Under the pieces are notes generated by a model that worked only from the letters and a program-made list of their open reading frames with translations, was not told where the DNA came from and searched no databases. Of a DNA stretch of 64,000 bases, positions 54,387 through 63,895 are shown in pieces; position 1 is the first letter of the stretch, and the number at the start of each line of letters is the position of its first letter. The stretch is taken from NCBI GenBank assembly GCA_049671305.1, contig JBATUR010000005.1:1-64000 (forward strand). Direction: 5' to 3'. The DNA comes from CADCTM01 sp049671305 (GTDB taxonomy: Bacteria > Cyanobacteriota > Cyanobacteriia > Cyanobacteriales > Coleofasciculaceae). The position numbers were made by a program, and so were the translations under genes.

Positions 54387-54854
54387 ATTATACGGATTCC
54401 TTGTCTCAGTCAAGGCTGGCTAACTTTGTTAGAGGTTCTTCATCTGATTTTACGGGTTTGTTGCTAGTTTATTGGCTTTTAGGTTTTGCTACTGCAAAAT
54501 TTGTTTATTTTAGATAATTTTTAGATAGCAACACTAGGCAATGATGGCACGTTAGTTTGCGCTCAAACAAATTGCACTGCCTCAATTAATTGTCGTATTG
54601 GCATATTTACAGGTTTGTTGAGTCGGGAAAATAATTGAGAAGAGGAGCGTTGATATTATTTAAATATGGTTCTTTGATTTGGTGGAACTTTATTAATTAG
54701 CAATAGCAAATTGTAGCTCACGCAAGTCTGCTAAATTAAAGAGATATATTCAGCTTTGGTGGTTGATGGCGTTATAGTCTTCGACTCCATGTCTAACAAC
54801 CCTTAATATATATCTTTATATGTAGGTAATTAGAGTAAGTTAAATTGAATCCTC
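54387..54854. other. Intergenic region, boundary to the accessory segment
   Basis: This 468-bp AT-rich region separates the housekeeping genes from the XRE-CPBP-kinase-dnd segment. It contains no convincing open frame. A very AT-rich stretch (TTAATATATATCTTTATATG near 54805) could be the promoter region of the XRE gene. Confidence 0.4.
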
Positions 54855-55073
54855 ATGTCAAGAGGCGAACTAGTTAAGTTGCGGATTAGGGAGTTTGCAA
54901 AAAGAGAAAACTGGACACTTACAGAAGTCGCCCAGCGTTCGGGAGTACCCTACAATACAGTCAAAACATCTGCTCGTCCTGGTATGACAATGGTTGATAT
55001 TGGTGCGATCCGTAGGTTAGCAAAAACCTTTAATGTTTTAATTGAAGACTTGTTTGAGCCAGTAGATGAATAA
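54855..55073 (+). CDS. XRE-family HTH regulator
   Basis: The 72-residue protein is a bare Cro/C1 helix-turn-helix. It has WTLTEVAQRSGVPYNTVKTSARPG followed by IGAIRRLAKTFNVLIEDLFEP. Such single-domain regulators often control neighbouring accessory or restriction-modification genes. The ATG is at 54855. Its target is not known, but it stands alone at the start of the accessory segment. Confidence 0.85.
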   Translation: MSRGELVKLRIREFAKRENWTLTEVAQRSGVPYNTVKTSARPGMTMVDIGAIRRLAKTFNVLIEDLFEPVDE

Positions 55074-55275
55074 ATGCGTTAGTCTAGCAAAAATCGCTTT
55101 TTGAAATAGTATCGACTACAAAATTTAAACCCGTTTGCTTCCGGAAAGTTAGAGAGTTTTTTTGCTTTGAGAGATTAGACAAACCGCTGCCCCAAGGCTA
55201 TGCTAAAGCAAGAGAAGATCAGGGGTTTGATTTTATGGTGATAATCCTCAAATGACAAAAATTAACTGAACCTAA

Positions 55276-56172
55276 ATGTCTATCTATAGTTTTATTCCCA
55301 AGCAAAACACTTTTGGAAAGCGTCAATTCAGAAAAATTGCAATTTTCTTAGTATTGACTTTCTTATTCACATTCTTTTTTCAAGTATTAATAAGCTTATT
55401 TAAGCCTGAATCTGCCAAAGATACCTATATTTTAGGAATTATTTGGTCCCCAGCCTTTGCTGCTATTATTACTAATTGGATATATGGCAAAGATTTGGGA
55501 GAATTAGGCTGGAATTGGGGACAATTTCGTTATATTTGGTTGAGTTATGCCATTCCTGTTCTTTATTGCTTACTTGCTTATCTAGTAGTTTGGAGTTTGG
55601 GTTTAGGTGTTTTTTTTAATCCTGAATCAATGCAAGAAGTTGCTAAAAGCTATGGTTGGGAAGCCTTACCTAATAGCATAATCTTTGTTCTTTATTTATT
55701 ATTTTCCACGACTCTTGGTATTCTTAAAGCTTGTTTTTATGCTTTGGGTGAAGAAATTGGTTGGCGCGGATTTCTTGTGCCTGAACTTGCTAAGATTACT
55801 ACGTTTTTTCACACCGCTTTAATTAGTGGAATAGCTTGGGCAGTATGGCACTATCCTAGCATTATCTTTGGTGGATATAACAATGGAACGTCTATTCCTT
55901 ATAGTCTTTTTTGCTTCACACTTTCTGTTATTGCTATTAGCTTTCCAATGGCTTGGTTGCGTCTAAAATCTGGTAGCCTTTGGACAGGAATGATTTTTCA
56001 TGCCAGTGATAACTTATTTCTTGAAGACGTTTTTAAAAACTTAACTAAAGATACAGGAATCACCGAGTATCTTGTTGGTGAATTTGGCATTCTTATAGCT
56101 ATCGCTTGCTTGATTCCTGCTTTTATATTTTGGCAACGTCGGCATGAGTTACCAAATAACTTCACTCCCTAA
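55276..56172 (+). CDS. CPBP-family intramembrane glutamic endopeptidase
   Basis: The 298-residue protein has about eight membrane helices and the CPBP/Abi motifs EEIGWRG (Glu159, Glu160, Arg164), WAVWHYPSI and MIFHASDNLF. These supply the catalytic Glu/His network of Rce1-type proteases. Relatives process prenylated or bacteriocin-type peptides or act in self-immunity. No peptide substrate gene is evident nearby. Confidence 0.88.
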   Translation: MSIYSFIPKQNTFGKRQFRKIAIFLVLTFLFTFFFQVLISLFKPESAKDTYILGIIWSPAFAAIITNWIYGKDLGELGWNWGQFRYIWLSYAIPVLYCLLAYLVVWSLGLGVFFNPESMQEVAKSYGWEALPNSIIFVLYLLFSTTLGILKACFYALGEEIGWRGFLVPELAKITTFFHTALISGIAWAVWHYPSIIFGGYNNGTSIPYSLFCFTLSVIAISFPMAWLRLKSGSLWTGMIFHASDNLFLEDVFKNLTKDTGITEYLVGEFGILIAIACLIPAFIFWQRRHELPNNFTP

Positions 56173-56331
56173 AAACCAACAATCTTATAATATTTATTTG
56201 CCAAAATTAGTCAAGAAAAATAACTCTTTGCAACTGCAATTCGTAGCGACGATTGACCTAACAGTACTTTTGTACTACAATAATAATTAAAGCAATCCTA
56301 AAATCAAGATAAGTGTCAGGAGTTGTGAATA

Positions 56332-57603
56332 ATGGCTTGGAAACCTGGTCAAAAGTTACAGCGCGGCAAGTACACTATTGAAAAAGAACTAGGGCAAGGC
56401 GGCTTTGGCATTACATATTTAGTTAAAGATAAACAAGGTAATCAATTAGTAGTTAAAACCCTCAACGAGTGGTTGCAAAGACAATACGATTTTGAAAGTT
56501 TTCAACAAGATTTTCTCAACGAAGCCCTAAGAATTGCTAAATTTCGTCATCCTCATATTGTACGGGTGGATGAAGTTATTCAAGAAGGCGAATTATGGGG
56601 TATGATTATGGAATATATTGATGGGGAAGATTTAGCTCATCGAGTTTGGAAACAAGGCGCTTTATCAGAGTCAGAAGCCTTAAAATATATTCAACAAATT
56701 GGGGAAGCGCTGACACTAATTCATAATAACGGTTTACTACATCGCGATATTAAGCCGCTGAATATTATGCTGAGAAAAAGTCAGTTGGAAGCGGTATTAA
56801 TTGACTTTGGTATTGCGCGAGAATTTACACCAAATTTAACCCAAACTCATACTCAATCATTATCCGATGGCTTTGCCCCGATTGAGCAATATGATTGGCG
56901 GGCGAAACGTGGGGCTTATACTGATGTTTATGCAATGGCTGCAACGTTGTATGCTTTAGTGACAGGAGAAATGCCGATGCCTTCACCAGTAAGGGCGTTT
57001 GGTACTATATTAGAGCAACCTAAACATATTAATCCAAAAATAAGCGATCGCGTTAATGATGGCATCTTGCAAGGCATGGCAATGAAGCCGGAAGAACGTC
57101 CGCAATCTGTGACAGAATGGTTAGGAATATTAAGTGGTAGTAAAATTATTCCCAGACTTGCGCCGACTGATTATGATAAGTTGCGAAACTTATTAGCCGT
57201 TGGAAAATGGCAAGAAGCCGATCAAGAAACGGCGGCATTAATGTTAAAATGTTCTGGGCGAGAAGGTTGGTTAAGAGTGGCAGATATTGAAGCATTATCC
57301 ACTCAAGAATTAAGAATAATTGATCAACTTTGGCGAGAATTTAGTAATGATCGCTTTGGCTTAAGTATTCAACAACAAATCTGGCAGAATGTGGTGGATA
57401 GCCATAAAAATGAGTGGAAAGCTTGGTGTTGTTTTGGCGATCGCGTTGGTTGGCGTCAAAAAGGCAATTGGCTGGCTCATTCTAGTTTGAATTTTAGCAA
57501 AAATGCGCCAGAAGGGCAACTGCCGGCGTTAGTTGTTTCTGATAGTTTTACTTTGCGGCATCAAGAAGCGGTAGTAGCGTTGCTTTCAAGGCATGATTTG
57601 TAA
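56332..57603 (+). CDS. Serine/threonine protein kinase fused to a GUN4 domain
   Basis: The 423-residue protein has a Hanks-type kinase at residues 15-270, with glycine loop GQGGFG (21-26), Lys42, catalytic HRD (137-139) and DFG (158-160). The GUN4 domain begins near residue 281 (TDYDKLRNLLAVGKWQEADQETAALML) and includes RIIDQLWREFSNDRFGLSIQQQIW and FGDRVGWR. GUN4 binds porphyrins and activates Mg-chelatase in tetrapyrrole synthesis. The fusion could make kinase activity depend on a tetrapyrrole or use GUN4 as a scaffold. It has no membrane helix. Its stop lies 13 bp from the dndB stop (convergent). Confidence 0.9.
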   Translation: MAWKPGQKLQRGKYTIEKELGQGGFGITYLVKDKQGNQLVVKTLNEWLQRQYDFESFQQDFLNEALRIAKFRHPHIVRVDEVIQEGELWGMIMEYIDGEDLAHRVWKQGALSESEALKYIQQIGEALTLIHNNGLLHRDIKPLNIMLRKSQLEAVLIDFGIAREFTPNLTQTHTQSLSDGFAPIEQYDWRAKRGAYTDVYAMAATLYALVTGEMPMPSPVRAFGTILEQPKHINPKISDRVNDGILQGMAMKPEERPQSVTEWLGILSGSKIIPRLAPTDYDKLRNLLAVGKWQEADQETAALMLKCSGREGWLRVADIEALSTQELRIIDQLWREFSNDRFGLSIQQQIWQNVVDSHKNEWKAWCCFGDRVGWRQKGNWLAHSSLNFSKNAPEGQLPALVVSDSFTLRHQEAVVALLSRHDL

Positions 57604-57615
57604 GGGAAATTAAGC

Positions 57616-59157
57616 TTACAAAACGTTTGGTAGTCCTACCTGCCTGGGTTCCACAAATTCGCCATGAAAGCCGACAGCTTTGTTTTCCATGCTTCTAGCT
57701 TCGGCAAGTTCTCGACGAAGTTGAGCACGTTCTAAGTCATCCTGAATACCGCCCAGGATATATACGATTAACCGCGCCGCTAAGTCTCGCCCAGAAACTA
57801 AGATTCGCTTTTTATTTGGGTCGTACAAAACGCCGTAAAATATAGAACTAGGAATGTCCATAAAGCTAAATCCACCATTTTTGTCGTACTGGCGTAATTT
57901 TTTAAAAATTGTCTTGGAATTGAGCTTTTTCTTAAAGATTAGAATACCTAAAGCTTGTGCTAATGCCGCTTGCCCGACGGGACGAAATAGCATATTTCCT
58001 TCACCGCTATCTTTTTCAAAACTAAAGCGGCGTAACAGTGGTGTTTCGGCATCATTTTCCAATCTTTTATAGCTAGGTAAATTGGCTAAATTATCAAATA
58101 AGGTGTTAAATTCTTTTAGCCCTTGTTCAAGTTCTTCATCCTCTGGACGCATGGAAATTAAGCCTTTCTCAGAAGGTTTCCAGGAAGGGAATTTTTGCCC
58201 CAAATATCGCTCAGACATATCTTGAAGTGCCTGGAGAGTGGTTAGCACAGTGGATTTGGCGGCGACGGTTGCACTATCCCAATTAACACGAGGATTGCGG
58301 TTTTTTTGTTCTTTTAATAGAGGGTGGGTGACGGCAATTTTTCTGGCAATGATCGCAAAACCATCATCTTCATTTAGTAGCGCCAGTTGTCCTTGGCTAA
58401 GTTTTACTGCCATTAAGTTGACATGGACAAAGATTGATCTAATGCGTCGTTGTGCTTCTTGACGGGTTTCGCCTTTGACGACAGCGGGGATAAATTCGAT
58501 GCCAATTTTTTCGTTTGATAGGCTTTGCAAATGAGAAGATTCTACCTGATATTCTGTTCTTAAATTATCAATTGTGACCGGGGAACCTACTGGTTTCTTT
58601 GCTTTGTTAAATGGTTGAAGTTTGCCTGTTTTAATTAAAGTCATTAAGCCTTGGACGCCCATCAATCGGTGTTGACCATCTAGGGCGAAAAAGGCAACTT
58701 CTTTAATGTTTAATAAGCCCAATGTTTGGTTATGATCAAGGGCGGTGAAATTGGCGGCTGAGTTCAGTGCTCGTCCTTGTTCGTCCCATTCGGCAGAGGC
58801 GGGATCGTCCACCCAGTAAGGGCTGAGCACTACAAGGACGGCTGGAAATTTGTGGGCTTTCCGGGCGGCTAAATATTGGGCAAGGGGGGCTTGGCGTGAC
58901 CAATCTAGGGGGCGTTGTTGGATTTCTTCGATAGTTTCGGCATCGCGGATCACGTTTTCGGTTTGGCTGTCGAATTTTTGCCGAAATAAGGGGAGTTGAG
59001 AGGCGAAGCGGACTTTGCTATCTAGCCATTCGAGGGTGACTGAACTGATGAAGGCTTCGGTGCTTCCCATTTGGGTTCTTTGGACTAGGAGGCGATCGCT
59101 TTTTCCTAGGTATTCATCGAGTAATTTGGCAAGTGTCTGGTTGCTGGCGCTGTTCAT
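57616..59157 (-). CDS. dndB: DNA phosphorothioation regulator DndB (DGQHR protein)
   Basis: The 513-residue protein carries the family motif DGQHR at residues 160-164 (EVAFFALDGQHRLMGV). Further family stretches are FIPAVVKGETRQEAQRRIRSIFVHVN and a helical C-terminus. DndB restrains dnd transcription and tunes the extent of modification. Here it is divergent from the other dnd genes with a 152-bp intergenic region, a good place for it to regulate. No dndA (cysteine desulfurase) gene is visible, so a general IscS-type enzyme may supply sulfur. Confidence 0.9.
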   Translation of the reverse strand: MNSASNQTLAKLLDEYLGKSDRLLVQRTQMGSTEAFISSVTLEWLDSKVRFASQLPLFRQKFDSQTENVIRDAETIEEIQQRPLDWSRQAPLAQYLAARKAHKFPAVLVVLSPYWVDDPASAEWDEQGRALNSAANFTALDHNQTLGLLNIKEVAFFALDGQHRLMGVQGLMTLIKTGKLQPFNKAKKPVGSPVTIDNLRTEYQVESSHLQSLSNEKIGIEFIPAVVKGETRQEAQRRIRSIFVHVNLMAVKLSQGQLALLNEDDGFAIIARKIAVTHPLLKEQKNRNPRVNWDSATVAAKSTVLTTLQALQDMSERYLGQKFPSWKPSEKGLISMRPEDEELEQGLKEFNTLFDNLANLPSYKRLENDAETPLLRRFSFEKDSGEGNMLFRPVGQAALAQALGILIFKKKLNSKTIFKKLRQYDKNGGFSFMDIPSSIFYGVLYDPNKKRILVSGRDLAARLIVYILGGIQDDLERAQLRRELAEARSMENKAVGFHGEFVEPRQVGLPNVL

Positions 59158-59309
59158 GGAAGATTTGGAGCAGTTATGTGTTTTTAAAAAACGTTGGCTG
59201 ATTTTTTAAAACCATTTAGTATAGTATATTAGTCTATGAGATTGTATGCCTCTTTTACATTTACTACAAATTTGAGGTAAAAGGCGATCGTTTTTTTGGG
59301 AGGGGGAGG
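59158..59309. promoter_or_regulatory. Divergent dndB / SBD-HNH-dndCDE control region
   Basis: This 152-bp region holds two similar AT-rich palindromic boxes in inverted orientation: GTTTTTAAAAAAC at 59180-59192 and GATTTTTTAAAACC at 59200-59213. A -10-like TATAGT/TATATT stretch lies just to their right (59221-59232). Such paired boxes are candidate operators for DndB. The RBS of the HNH gene (GGGAGGGGGAGG) directly abuts its ATG. Confidence 0.45.
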
Positions 59310-60272
59310 ATGAGTATAGGGGAACAGTCAGAAAACCAGCGAGACTTAGCATACTACTGTCAACTTTTTTCTGAACTTAAGCTAAGTAAGAATAAGCAAA
59401 AGGACAGTGGCGAGGCTCATTATAAACCAATATTACTACTATCTGTAATCGATTTAATTACACAAGGTTTGATTCAAAATAATCAAATACGTGTTTCAGA
59501 TGAACTAATTGAAACATTTAATAAGTATTGGAATTTATTGGCTTCTGGTTCATCTTATAAAGGTGGATTGCACTATCCTTTTATTCATCTTCAAAGTGAA
59601 GGATTTTGGTATGTAGTATTTAAGCCTGAATATAATGGATTACAGCCTAAAACAACCAACAAGCTCAAAGCTGCTGTTGACAATGCTTACTTGGATCAAG
59701 AACTGTTTGATTTACTACAAAACCCAATCTCTCGACAAGAATTAATTGATACACTTATCGCCGTCTGGTTTTCAGCTAATCAAAAGAAAATTGAGGATAT
59801 TTTAAAAATAAATCAAGATTTTCAGAATGTTACTGAGCAGGAATTAGAACTTCAAGAAAGAGAACCAAAAATTATCTGGCGGAAATCATTCGTTAGGAAT
59901 GCGTTCTTTCGTAAAGCAATAGTACAAATTTACGATTACAAGTGTGCTTTCTGTAGATTAAAAGTAGCTAGATCGTTAAATCAAAATATTGTAGATGGTG
60001 CACATATTAAACCGTTCTCGCAATTTTACAACAATAGAGTAAATAACGGAATATCACTCTGTAAAAATCATCATTGGGCATTTGATTATGGTTGGTTTGG
60101 GATAGATGACAATTATAAAATTATAGTTGCTAGTGACTTGCAGGAAGAATCACCTAATGCTAAACCAATGAAATATTTTCACGGTGAGACTATCCTTATG
60201 CCAATTTCAGAGCAATACTTTCCAAGTCTTGAAGCCTTGCAGTGGCATCGCAAAAATTTATTTAAAGCATAA
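59310..60272 (+). CDS. Phosphorothioate-reading restriction endonuclease (SBD-HNH)
   Basis: The 320-residue protein has an N-terminal sulfur-binding-domain-like region (about 10-160), with HYKPILLLSVIDLI (37-50) and the hallmark HYPFIHLQSEGFW (88-100). A C-terminal HNH nuclease follows, with Cys212, Cys215, AHIKPF (His232), Asn246, and CKNHHWAFD with Cys251 and His254/His255. SBD-HNH enzymes cut phosphorothioated DNA. This one is the first gene of the dndCDE transcription unit (21 bp to dndC), where such a nuclease would seem self-toxic. Domain assignment is firm for HNH, good for SBD. Confidence 0.85.
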   Translation: MSIGEQSENQRDLAYYCQLFSELKLSKNKQKDSGEAHYKPILLLSVIDLITQGLIQNNQIRVSDELIETFNKYWNLLASGSSYKGGLHYPFIHLQSEGFWYVVFKPEYNGLQPKTTNKLKAAVDNAYLDQELFDLLQNPISRQELIDTLIAVWFSANQKKIEDILKINQDFQNVTEQELELQEREPKIIWRKSFVRNAFFRKAIVQIYDYKCAFCRLKVARSLNQNIVDGAHIKPFSQFYNNRVNNGISLCKNHHWAFDYGWFGIDDNYKIIVASDLQEESPNAKPMKYFHGETILMPISEQYFPSLEALQWHRKNLFKA

Positions 60273-60293
60273 CAAACAAAGGAGAACTTAGAT

Positions 60294-61904
60294 ATGACAG
60301 AAACTCAGATGACACTATTCCCACCGCGTACTGTACCAGAGTTAGTAAAAGATATAGAAAAGCTAACAAAAGAAATCCAGGAGTTATATTGTTTAGATGA
60401 AATACCTTGGTGTATAGGATATAGTGGGGGGAAAGATTCAACAGCAGTATTGCAACTAATCTGGAATGCGATCGCAGCACTTCCATTGAAAAAGCGAAAT
60501 AAGATAATCTATGTAATTACAACAGATACAGGTGTAGAAAATCCGATAGTATCTGCTTGGGTAATCAATTCTCTGAAAAGGATGAAAGAAACTGCCCAAG
60601 AGCAAGAAATGCCAATTGAACCTCATCTCTTGCGACCGGAAGTTACACAGACATATTGGGTAGGTTTAATGGGTAAGGGTTATCCAGCGCCACGCCAGAA
60701 ATTTAGATGGTGTACTGGACGCTTAAAAATCGATCCATCTAACCGTTTTATTCGGAATGTTGTACGCGCTAGCGGTGAAACAATTGTTGTTTTAGGTACT
60801 CGTAAAACGGAAAGTGCTAATCGTGCTTCTATTATGGCAAAGCGTGAAGTAGGTAGAGTACGCGATCGCCTTAGCCCTCATCCCAGTCTTCCTAACTCTT
60901 TACTTTATACTCCTGTTGAAGATTGGCGCACTGATGAAGTCTGGATTTATTTAATGCAGTGGGAAAATCCTTGGGGGTATAGTAACCAAGATTTATTTAC
61001 TATGTATAGAGGTGCAACAGCAGATAATGAATGTCCATTAGTTGTTGATACTTCTACCCCTAGCTGTGGAAGTTCTCGTTTTGGTTGCTGGGTTTGTACA
61101 TTGGTTGATAGTGATAAATCTCTATCAGCAATGATTCAAAATGATCAAGAGAAAGAATGGTTACAACCCCTTTTAGATATCCGTCGTGAATTAGATATTG
61201 AAAATGATCGCGAAAAGAGAGACTTCCGTCGTATCTGGGGCGATGTCCAACTATTTGAACGTAACATAGACGGCAATATTTCAGTTGAACCAATACCTGG
61301 TCCCTACCGAAAAGAATGGCGCGAACATTGGTTAAGAATTGTCCTAGAAGCACAAACTCAAATTCGTAATACCGCACCACCAGAAATGCGTGATATCACC
61401 TTAATTAGTCCGGAAGAACTTAGTGAAATTCGCCGTATTTGGTTAGAAGAAAAGCACGAATTTGACGACAGCTTGCCGCGTATCTATCAAGAAGCAACAG
61501 GCGAACCTTTCCTAGATACTCGCCTTGGTGATGAAAGAAAGCTTCTAGGTAGTGACGAATGGGCAGTATTAGAAGAAATTTGTCAAGACGATAAAATGCA
61601 TTTGGAACTCATGGCAAAATTATTAGATACAGAACGTCAATATCATGCAAAATCGCGACGTGGTATCTACGAAGCTATTGACAAATGCTTTGATAGTAGT
61701 TCTCGTTCCAAAGAAAAAGCAATTGAAAACGCCCATTATCAAAGAAACTTGAAAAATGCCGTAAAAGCTGTGAAAGAAAATACAGGGGAAGTTGAAGAAA
61801 TTCGTCAAGCTTTGAATAAAACTGATAGTGTTCAAGGCAAGCAGCTTAGTTGGGGAAGCTTGAAATTTGCCTCTAAAACTAAAGATGAAGGAGAAGATAC
61901 ATAA
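60294..61904 (+). CDS. dndC: DNA phosphorothioation sulfurtransferase DndC
   Basis: The 536-residue PAPS-reductase-like protein has the ATP-pyrophosphatase loop SGGKDST at residues 44-50. An iron-sulfur cluster cysteine set is formed by Cys247, Cys258, Cys265 and Cys268 (STPSCGSSRFGCWVC). DndC activates DNA with ATP and receives sulfur, leading to exchange of a non-bridging backbone oxygen. AGGAG precedes its ATG. The stop is immediately followed by the dndD ATG. Confidence 0.96.
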   Translation: MTETQMTLFPPRTVPELVKDIEKLTKEIQELYCLDEIPWCIGYSGGKDSTAVLQLIWNAIAALPLKKRNKIIYVITTDTGVENPIVSAWVINSLKRMKETAQEQEMPIEPHLLRPEVTQTYWVGLMGKGYPAPRQKFRWCTGRLKIDPSNRFIRNVVRASGETIVVLGTRKTESANRASIMAKREVGRVRDRLSPHPSLPNSLLYTPVEDWRTDEVWIYLMQWENPWGYSNQDLFTMYRGATADNECPLVVDTSTPSCGSSRFGCWVCTLVDSDKSLSAMIQNDQEKEWLQPLLDIRRELDIENDREKRDFRRIWGDVQLFERNIDGNISVEPIPGPYRKEWREHWLRIVLEAQTQIRNTAPPEMRDITLISPEELSEIRRIWLEEKHEFDDSLPRIYQEATGEPFLDTRLGDERKLLGSDEWAVLEEICQDDKMHLELMAKLLDTERQYHAKSRRGIYEAIDKCFDSSSRSKEKAIENAHYQRNLKNAVKAVKENTGEVEEIRQALNKTDSVQGKQLSWGSLKFASKTKDEGEDT

Positions 61905-63890
61905 ATGATTTTCCTTGAACTCATACTCCAAAACTTCGGTCCCTACCAAGGGCGACAAGTCATCAACCTCCGCCCCGAAACTGATGATAACCCCCGCCCA
62001 ATTATCCTTTTTGGCGGCATGAATGGTGGCGGAAAAACAACCCTGATGGATGCAATTCGTTTATGCTTGTATGGTTCTCGTGCTCAATGTTCTACTCGCG
62101 GTAACTTAAGCTACAGCGACTTTCTTAGTCAGTCGGTTAACCGCAATACTCCTCCCACAGAAAAAGCCCGAATTGAATTGGCATTTGAAGTCATTCAAGA
62201 CGACAAACCAACTACTTTAAGAATAGTTAGGTATTGGGAAAAAGAACCCAAAGATGGTAAAGATACATTAGGTATTCTCCTAGACGAAGAGTGGCCCGAT
62301 AAAGCCCTTGCAAATACTTGGGATGAATTCATAGAAAACTTATTACCATTAGGAATTTCTAATCTATTTCTCTTCGACGGTGAACAGGTAAAAGAATTAG
62401 CAGAACTTGAAACACCGCCTCCTACAGTTGTAGCTGCAATTCAATCTTTATTAGGGCTAGAATTATCAGAACGACTTGCAACAGATTTAGATATTCTTGT
62501 CAGTCGTAAACGTAAAGAAATTGCTAATGCCAAAGAACTAGCAACTCTTAAAGAAATTGAGCAAAAGTTTAAGCAACAAAAAGCAGAACTTGACAATACA
62601 AAACAAGACTTAACCGAGGTAGAAGCCAAGTTAAAACGTGCAGAAGCTCAACAACGTTCAGCCTCCGATAAATTCATCTATGAAGGTGGTAAAATTGCTA
62701 GTGAACGTAGTCAGTTAGAAATTCAACTTATAGAATTAACAACACAGGCAGATGATGCGCGTCAAGAGATGCGAGAATTAGCAGAGTCAGCTCTACCATT
62801 AGCTTTAATTTCACCTCTTTTTGAACAAGCAAAATTACAAACAGAACAAGAAAGTCGTCAGCAACAAGCAAAAATGGCTTGGAATGTTTTAAAAGAGCGT
62901 GATAATCGTCTTTTGAGTTATATCAATCAACTTTCTTTAGTTCCGAACCAAATTGAAGAGATTCAAATTTTTCTTAATCAAGAAAATCAAGCAATTAAAG
63001 AAGATTTTGAAGATAAAAAAGAGCCTTGGCTTAACATAGATATCGAAGCTAAAAATCAACTAGAATCATTACTTAAGCATGATTTGAATTATAGTAAATT
63101 TAAATTTAATAACAAACAAGAAAAACTCAAAGAATTAGAAACAGAAATAGACTTTCTTGATAGACAAATAGCCGCCGCTGCCTCACCAGAAGCTTATCAA
63201 ACCCTGGAAGATGCTGTGAGAAAAGCACAAAATGAAGTAGCCAAAGTGAAAGCGTCTTATGAGACACTGAAGCAGCATTACAATGAATTAGAGAAAATAC
63301 TCACCAAAACCAAGAGAGAATTAGAAGACTATACAGATGACAGTATCAAAGTGCGAAATAATCAACATATTATTGATTCTATTGCTAAAGTAAAAGCAAC
63401 TTTGAAACTTTTTAAAAAAAAACTAACCCTGAAAAAGTTAAACAAGTTAGAAATAGAAGTAACCGAATGTTTTCTCTATCTCTTACATAAATCTGACTTA
63501 GTACATCGAGTAGCAATTGATACTTATACCTTTAGTCTTTCTTTGTATGATCTTTCTGGGCAATTAGTGCCGAAACATCGCTTATCGGCAGGAGAAAAAC
63601 AACTATTAGCGATCGCCTTTTTATGGGGACTTGCCCGTGTATCAGGGCGCAACTTACCTGTAGCAATTGATACACCACTCGGACGCCTTGACTCTTCCCA
63701 CCGGACTAACTTAGTTGAACGTTATTTCCCAACAGCAAGTCATCAAGTTATCTTACTTTCCACAGATACCGAAGTTGGCAAAGTTGAGGTGGAAAGATTA
63801 AGAGAAATAGAAGCGATCGCACACGAATATCTTTTAAAATATGATGCAAGTCAGCGTCAAACTATTACAGAACCTGGATATTTTTGGTAA
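61905..63890 (+). CDS. dndD: DNA phosphorothioation ATPase DndD
   Basis: The 661-residue SMC/Rad50-like protein has Walker A GGMNGGGKTT at residues 37-46, a long coiled coil (about 190-500), the signature LSAGEKQ near 560, and Walker B (PVAIDTPLGRLD). DndD supplies ATP-driven work in the DndCDE modification complex. It begins directly after the dndC stop codon. Confidence 0.96.
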   Translation: MIFLELILQNFGPYQGRQVINLRPETDDNPRPIILFGGMNGGGKTTLMDAIRLCLYGSRAQCSTRGNLSYSDFLSQSVNRNTPPTEKARIELAFEVIQDDKPTTLRIVRYWEKEPKDGKDTLGILLDEEWPDKALANTWDEFIENLLPLGISNLFLFDGEQVKELAELETPPPTVVAAIQSLLGLELSERLATDLDILVSRKRKEIANAKELATLKEIEQKFKQQKAELDNTKQDLTEVEAKLKRAEAQQRSASDKFIYEGGKIASERSQLEIQLIELTTQADDARQEMRELAESALPLALISPLFEQAKLQTEQESRQQQAKMAWNVLKERDNRLLSYINQLSLVPNQIEEIQIFLNQENQAIKEDFEDKKEPWLNIDIEAKNQLESLLKHDLNYSKFKFNNKQEKLKELETEIDFLDRQIAAAASPEAYQTLEDAVRKAQNEVAKVKASYETLKQHYNELEKILTKTKRELEDYTDDSIKVRNNQHIIDSIAKVKATLKLFKKKLTLKKLNKLEIEVTECFLYLLHKSDLVHRVAIDTYTFSLSLYDLSGQLVPKHRLSAGEKQLLAIAFLWGLARVSGRNLPVAIDTPLGRLDSSHRTNLVERYFPTASHQVILLSTDTEVGKVEVERLREIEAIAHEYLLKYDASQRQTITEPGYFW

Positions 63891-63895
63891 ACTAA

